Positions 59,883 through 64,000 of a stretch of DNA of 64,000 nt are shown piece by piece. The stretch comes from Flavobacterium filum DSM 17961 (GTDB lineage: Bacteria; Bacteroidota; Bacteroidia; Flavobacteriales; Flavobacteriaceae). The number at the start of each line of letters is the position of its first letter. The first letter of the stretch is position 1. The notes below the pieces were generated by a model. That model saw only the letters and a program-made list of their open reading frames with translations, ran no database searches and was not told the DNA's origin. Position numbers and translations under genes: made by a program. The stretch lies in the NCBI RefSeq assembly GCF_000425465.1, contig NZ_AUDM01000015.1:18415-82414 (forward strand), read 5' to 3'.

Positions 59883-60623
59883 TTAATTTAACTTAACTGA
59901 ACCACCTGATGAAGTTGCCTTTGTTATCGTTTTTGGGTTGTTATAATATTTAATATCACTTCCACTTGAGGCTTTTGCATCTAAACTTACAATAGGGTGA
60001 ACTTTTATTCCACTACCACTAGAAGATTTTGCCGTTACTTCATTTGAAAGTAAATTTTCTGCATCAATATCGCTACCACTTGATGATTCAGCTATTAAAT
60101 TTAATGTTTTGCCATCAATTTCAATTTCACTGCCGCTACTTGTTTCACAAATAGTTTTTTCTGATTCAACAGTCAAATTAATTTCAGCTCCACTTGAAGC
60201 TTTGGCATCAATTGATTTGACAACTAGTTTGTTTTTACTGTTTATTGAAGATCCACTTGACGCTCTTAAATTTTCCACATTCGGCATCGAAACATATACT
60301 TTTCTTGATTTACTAAACTTAACACTTTTTTCGATGCTAATCTTTAAAATTCCGTCAGATATGTCAGTTGTAATATATTCAATAATATTTTTATCTGCTT
60401 CAACAACTATTGATTTAACATCTTCTTGAGTAATATATACATCAATGCCTTTTGAAACTTCAATATTTGTAAATTCTCCTGAAACAGGACGATTCTCTTT
60501 AATTATATTTCCATCTCCTTTAATGTTATCACCTAGGTCTAATGAAAATTGACAGGAGTTCATCAATATTGATAAAAGAACAACAATGATGGTTCTGGTA
60601 ATGTAAACAATTAACTTGATCAT
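59883..60623 (-). CDS. GIN-domain (DUF2807) lipoprotein with Ser-Ser-Gly repeat ladder
   Basis: 246 residues. The signal peptide ends LMNSCQFSL, a lipobox Cys near 24. The GIN domain follows (RPVSGEFTNIEVSKGIDVYIT), then a solenoid whose successive turns repeat A-(S/K)-S-S-G-(S/A): LRASSGSSI, KASSGAEI, ETSSGSEIEI, ESSSGSDI, KSSSGSGI, KASSGSDI and TSSGGSV, at about 19-22 residue spacing. Each repeat gives one beta-helix turn stacked on the next. It is 2 nt downstream of the PspC gene in the PadR-PspC-GIN operon. An outer-membrane or periplasmic role is inferred. Confidence 0.9.
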   Translation of the reverse strand: MIKLIVYITRTIIVVLLSILMNSCQFSLDLGDNIKGDGNIIKENRPVSGEFTNIEVSKGIDVYITQEDVKSIVVEADKNIIEYITTDISDGILKISIEKSVKFSKSRKVYVSMPNVENLRASSGSSINSKNKLVVKSIDAKASSGAEINLTVESEKTICETSSGSEIEIDGKTLNLIAESSSGSDIDAENLLSNEVTAKSSSGSGIKVHPIVSLDAKASSGSDIKYYNNPKTITKATSSGGSVKLN

Positions 60624-60625
60624 GA

Positions 60626-62350
60626 TTAGTTAGTTTTAATGATTATACCTTCCTTGTTTATTTCGAGTCCTTTGAAATCTTTGTTTTTAATTTCTTTATT
60701 TTTTTCTTCTATGAGTATTCCGTCTCGGTTAATTGTTACAGATGTTGATGATGAATCACTCGAAACATCATTGTACTCATTTTCTTCAACCGGACAATTT
60801 ATACATTTAACTTGCTCTTTAGTTATTATATAAATGTATTGGTCAGAACTGTAATGTAAATTAAAAAATGAATTGTTAGATGAATCAAAGCGTTGAACAG
60901 AACTATCAGGCTTAATGTAAGTACCTTGTGGCATGTATAAATACAATTCAACTTCTTGGTTTCTATATTTGTTTTTTAAATCGGTAATAAAAAAGTTGTC
61001 TAAAATTAATTTATTTTTCTCAAATTTATAGGAATAATTTATTTTTTCTGCTCTTTTCTTTGCTTCAGAATTTGATTTTCCCTCTGCTTTTCGTTCAATT
61101 TGAAGATATGGCATTGGCTCATCAGTATAAAGAATTTCTAAACTAATCTCATTTGAATAAATGATGTCATTGCCGTTTTCATCTTGGGTTACCTCAAATT
61201 CATTGTGATGAAAATCTTTTGCATAGTAATCATTAAATTTAAATTGAATTTCTAATGTGTCTGTTGGTGAAATGGTTAACGTTTCTTTTTCTACAATTTT
61301 ACCGTTGTAAGCAATTTCAGTTGCTTGTTTGAGGCCAAATGCAATTAAAGTACCAACTGAAATTATCCATAATGCTAGTAAGGTATATTTTGCAATATTT
61401 CCAATTGATTTCATGTTAGTTATCAATAATTTTAATCCCAAAATCATCAAAAAGAAAAACGGAATACCAATTGCAAATATACTTAATAAGACAACTAACC
61501 AAATTGGAAATTCGCTCACAATAACGGCGTCATAATAACTTTGCCATGGCATATCTACAAATGTAGTTGAGCCAAAAGTAAAGCCTCCAATTAAGATACT
61601 TCCTAGCATAAAAATTGAGATGATTAAAATTAATGCTCCAATAAATTTGGCAAAGACACTAAAAATAGTCATGAATATTTCTCCAATAGCAGACCCAACT
61701 CTTTCAGCTCCTGTTTTTGCCGCACTTCCTACTTTAGTATAATCGGCATTTTCTATTTTCTCTGAAATATTCGAAAATTCCTCACGTACTTTTTTTTCAA
61801 TATTACTCAAATTCACCGGCTCTCCTGTCATTTGTAGTTTTTCAGCGGTAGTTTGAGCTTTAGGAATTAAAACCCATAGTAATAGATAAAGTAAGATTGG
61901 TGAGCCAACTCCGGCAATTACGATAAAAACCAACAATAATCTTATCCATAAAGAATCTACACCAAAGTAATGACCTAAACCTGCACAAACTCCTCCTAAA
62001 ATGTTTTTATCAATATCACGATAAAGTTTTTTATTGGTTTTTGTGCTTGTGTCAGTGAAATTGGATTGACTTGATTCACCTTCTTCTTCAATTCTATAAT
62101 CTTCTGGTTGACCCATAATGGCAATCATGGCATCAACATCTTTCAGATTAATTACATTTTTATCAGAATCTTTATGCTCACTGAAAATTTCAGAAATTCT
62201 TACTTCTATATCTTTCATAATTTCATCTTGACCAGAAGAATTAGAAAGTGAACGTTTTATAGCATCAAAATAGCGATTTAATTTTTGATATGCATCTTCA
62301 TCAATGTGAAAGAAGAGACCGCCTAAATTTATATTTACTGTTTTGTTCAT
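60626..62350 (-). CDS. PspC-domain membrane protein with DUF-type C-terminus
   Basis: 574 residues. N-terminal cytosolic DUF (MNKTVNINLGGLFFHIDEDAYQKLNRYFDAIKRSL, residues 1-90), then the PspC domain (KLYRDIDKNILGGVCAGLGHYFGVDSLWIRLLLV, about 108-170, two membrane segments), then about four more membrane helices (ALILIISIFMLGSILIG; WLVVLLSIFAIGIPFFFLMIL; YTLLALWIISVGTLIAFGL), and a ~200-residue exported beta-rich domain with a D-S-Cys-rich patch (KCINCPVEENE). PspC proteins sense or respond to envelope stress in other bacteria. It is between the PadR regulator and the GIN lipoprotein, an order common in Bacteroidetes. Confidence 0.92.
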   Translation of the reverse strand: MNKTVNINLGGLFFHIDEDAYQKLNRYFDAIKRSLSNSSGQDEIMKDIEVRISEIFSEHKDSDKNVINLKDVDAMIAIMGQPEDYRIEEEGESSQSNFTDTSTKTNKKLYRDIDKNILGGVCAGLGHYFGVDSLWIRLLLVFIVIAGVGSPILLYLLLWVLIPKAQTTAEKLQMTGEPVNLSNIEKKVREEFSNISEKIENADYTKVGSAAKTGAERVGSAIGEIFMTIFSVFAKFIGALILIISIFMLGSILIGGFTFGSTTFVDMPWQSYYDAVIVSEFPIWLVVLLSIFAIGIPFFFLMILGLKLLITNMKSIGNIAKYTLLALWIISVGTLIAFGLKQATEIAYNGKIVEKETLTISPTDTLEIQFKFNDYYAKDFHHNEFEVTQDENGNDIIYSNEISLEILYTDEPMPYLQIERKAEGKSNSEAKKRAEKINYSYKFEKNKLILDNFFITDLKNKYRNQEVELYLYMPQGTYIKPDSSVQRFDSSNNSFFNLHYSSDQYIYIITKEQVKCINCPVEENEYNDVSSDSSSTSVTINRDGILIEEKNKEIKNKDFKGLEINKEGIIIKTN

Positions 62351-62354
62351 GACT

Positions 62355-62684
62355 TTAGTTTTGGTTAGTTATGGTGTTTACGGCGTTGGATAATTCTGTC
62401 CAAGTACCATTGAGTTCATTTAAAAATTGTTTTCCTATTTCTGTCAGAGCATAATATTTTCTTGGTGGCCCTGATGTTGATTCTTCCCAGCGATAATTGA
62501 GTAGTCCGTCATTTTTAAGTCGAGTGAGCAGTGGATAAACCGTGCCTTCTACGACCAATAGTTTTGCGTTTTTTAAGGTATCTAATATTTCAGAGGTGTA
62601 GGCTTCTTTTTCTTTTAAGACCGATAAGATACAGAACTCTAAAACACCTTTTCGCATCTGTGCTTTTGTGTTTTCAATATTCAT
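62355..62684 (-). CDS. PadR-family transcriptional regulator
   Basis: 109 residues. Winged helix: MRKGVLEFCILSVLKEKEAYTSEILDTLKNAKLLVVEGTVYPLLTRLKNDGLLNYRWEESTSGPPRKYYALTEIGKQFLNELNG (short PadR without the C-terminal helix bundle of PadR-s2). It is a repressor type of regulator, expected to control its own operon (PspC, GIN lipoprotein) and perhaps sense envelope state through an unknown ligand. It heads the operon, 4 nt before the PspC gene. Confidence 0.95.
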   Translation of the reverse strand: MNIENTKAQMRKGVLEFCILSVLKEKEAYTSEILDTLKNAKLLVVEGTVYPLLTRLKNDGLLNYRWEESTSGPPRKYYALTEIGKQFLNELNGTWTELSNAVNTITNQN

Positions 62685-62771
62685 AATTCATGATAAGATT
62701 TTTAGTTTAACTGATTCGTTTTTTGATTTGATTAATTGCCTTTCAGCGATGATTGATTGATGATTGAAACT

Positions 62772-63197
62772 CTATTTTATAAATTTTATGGTAAATGGAT
62801 AATTGTATATTGTGCCCTCATTGGCTTTAACAGTTCCTATAACAACTAAAATAAATTCCGCAATTGTCCAAATTCCAACCACTATAGCAGTAATAATACC
62901 TAGCGTGATTAAATCTACTGGAATTACATCTCCGCCTGCATTTTCAATTTTAATATAGTTAACAATGGAACCGATAAAAAAGATTCCTAATACAATAGCT
63001 ATAATAATGCTATACGTTAATATGCTCAAATGAAAATTCACTACAGATTTACCATTTTCATTTACATATTCGGATTCATGTTTTTTTTGTTGCCATATGA
63101 TTAATGGAACTACAATTCCGGCAAACGGAATTAAATACTTAGCAAATGCACTCAAATGCAATAATGCTGCTGTTGTTTTTTCGTTTTGTGCTGTCAT
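62772..63197 (-). CDS. DUF4870 membrane protein
   Basis: 141 residues. The first helix (LHLSAFAKYLIPFAGIVVPLIIWQQKKHES) with the conserved K-H-E-S-x2-V-N-E-N-G-K, then NFHLSILTYSIIIAIVLGIFF, LGIITAIVVGIWTIAEFILVVIGTVKANEG and PFTIKFIK. Three or four helices in all. Family function unknown; often found beside envelope-stress genes in Bacteroidetes, as here just upstream of the PadR operon (gap 87 bp). Confidence 0.9.
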   Translation of the reverse strand: MTAQNEKTTAALLHLSAFAKYLIPFAGIVVPLIIWQQKKHESEYVNENGKSVVNFHLSILTYSIIIAIVLGIFFIGSIVNYIKIENAGGDVIPVDLITLGIITAIVVGIWTIAEFILVVIGTVKANEGTIYNYPFTIKFIK

Positions 63198-63293
63198 AAT
63201 TTAAAGTGTATAATAATATCCTATGCAAATATATGTCTAAAAGAAGGTATTGTGTTACGCATAGTACTTATATTTAACAAAATATTAACAATA

Positions 63294-63321
63294 TTGATTT
63301 AATTGAAAAATATTATATTTA
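63294..63321 (+). promoter_or_regulatory. Putative promoter of the DUF4442 gene
   Basis: TTG (63294-63296), 17-bp spacer, TATATTTA (63314-63321), 7 of 8 to the -7 box; ATG 18 bp further. Confidence 0.4.
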
Positions 63322-63339
63322 CATCAAAATTCAGTATCC

Positions 63340-63792
63340 ATGAGGTTTTCAGCTTTTAATATCAATGTTTTTCTTTTTTTTAAATTACCATCTGCTTTTT
63401 GGTGTGGTGTTCGGGTAAAGTCAATAAATGATAAGGAATGTGTGGTAACTGTGAAACATCGATGGTTCAACCAAAACCCTTTTAATTCCATGTATTTTGC
63501 TGTTCAAGCTATGGCGGCAGAACTCACGACTGGTGCTTTGGTAATGGGAAAAATTAAAGAAAGCGGCAAAAATATATCCATGTTAGTAGCTAATAACAAT
63601 GGAAATTTTACCAAAAAGGCTCGTGGTAGAATAACATATATATGTAGCGAAGGCTCTCTTATTGATCAAGCCATTAAAAAAGCAATTGAAACCGATGAAG
63701 GACAAACATTTTGGATGAAATCCATTGGAACTGATGAAAAAGGAGACCAAGTTGCGGAACTTAACTTTGAATGGAGTGTTAGATTAAAGTAA
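63340..63792 (+). CDS. DUF4442 hot-dog-fold protein (thioesterase-like)
   Basis: 150 residues in a single hot-dog domain: FLFFKLPSAFWCGVRVKSINDKECVVTVKHRWFNQNPFNSMYFAVQAMAAELTTGALVMG, where the QNPFNSMY/AAELTTG helix is the family core, then ARGRITYICSEG. The hot-dog fold is that of acyl-CoA thioesterases, but no catalytic carboxylate is evident, so activity is uncertain. It is a lone gene with a promoter candidate at 63294. Confidence 0.87.
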   Translation: MRFSAFNINVFLFFKLPSAFWCGVRVKSINDKECVVTVKHRWFNQNPFNSMYFAVQAMAAELTTGALVMGKIKESGKNISMLVANNNGNFTKKARGRITYICSEGSLIDQAIKKAIETDEGQTFWMKSIGTDEKGDQVAELNFEWSVRLK

Positions 63793-64000
63793 TTTTCAGA
63801 AGCTTCATCCCGCTTTTCGTTACAAGTCCGTTTGATGGGCTTGGTTCGGCTAAGCTTTACCAAGAGCTTCCTTTGGTCGCTTTGGTAAATCAAGTCTCAC
63901 ACAAGCCCATCAATCCGGGCTTTTCACTACAATCGGGGCTAGGGTAGCAGAAGTAAAAAGAAGTTTCAGGTTTCAACCAATATCAATTGATTACCAAACC
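63793..64000. repeat. Structured intergenic repeat (nested inverted repeats)
   Basis: TTGATGGGCTTG (63832-63843) pairs perfectly with CAAGCCCATCAA (63902-63913), enclosing TTTACCAA/TTTGGTAAA (63856-63863 and 63881-63889). CTTCCTTTGGTCGC in its loop also occurs near 23600. Higher GC than the flanks, no gene seen to the window end. Confidence 0.65.

Overview
The window is AT-rich chromosomal DNA of a Flavobacteriaceae member, most likely Flavobacterium or a close relative. The evidence is the gene content (TonB receptor with ECF sigma and FecR, GIN-domain proteins, DUF5683, WbqC, long LepB, lipoproteins with a Cys-Ser-Asn/Asp lipobox), the near absence of Shine-Dalgarno sites, and Bacteroidetes-type promoters (TTG, 17-23 bp, TAnnTTTG) in front of ffh, lipA, parA and others. 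Most of it is ordinary core genome. The accessory content lies in small islets between core genes.

Layout. 1-5000: a cell-envelope O-acylation locus (two SGNH esterases, one with LysM, and an AlgI-like MBOAT acyltransferase). Behind it sits a hicBA toxin-antitoxin islet whose toxin has an in-frame stop, bounded by a second copy of the 3' end of the MBOAT gene. 5000-6870: lipoprotein, repeats and a small membrane-protein gene enclosed by a 10-bp inverted repeat. 6870-13900: sigma/FecR/TonB-receptor operon, with a divergent lipoprotein cluster that contains a frameshifted paralogue. 13990-23500: ffh, folD, a second toxin-antitoxin pair with a nonsense codon in the ParE-like toxin, a lipoprotein, rluF, hydrolase, coiled-coil protein, Nif3-like protein, a 220-bp nested inverted-repeat element, lpxK and punA. 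23700-36000: hybrid histidine kinase, gap, a DUF4139 protein, lipA, MFS transporter, sigma factor, glycosyltransferase, murB, DUF2461 protein and recF. 36000-50000: YfgM-like protein, ribH, mutL, two rhomboids, an EEP-family protein, then the convergent parA-parB-DUF5683-dapB-lepB-wbqC cluster, an SDR enzyme and an AAA ATPase with a four-copy 15-bp minisatellite across its promoter. 50000-64000: aminotransferase, GNAT, a REP-associated tyrosine transposase between two identical palindromes, methylmalonyl-CoA mutase (both subunits), FtsB/DivIC-like protein, udk, tRNA-Pro with a partial second copy of its 3' end, trxB, a PadR/PspC/GIN-domain operon, DUF4870 and DUF4442 proteins.

The main theme of interest is decay of selfish and accessory elements. 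Two separate toxin-antitoxin modules each keep an intact antitoxin and a toxin broken by one in-frame stop, with the frame otherwise clean. Both the MBOAT 3' end and the tRNA-Pro 3' end are duplicated in the manner of integration scars. No wholly new defence system or large mobile island is visible. All functional calls rest on reading motifs and gene order; no searches were run.
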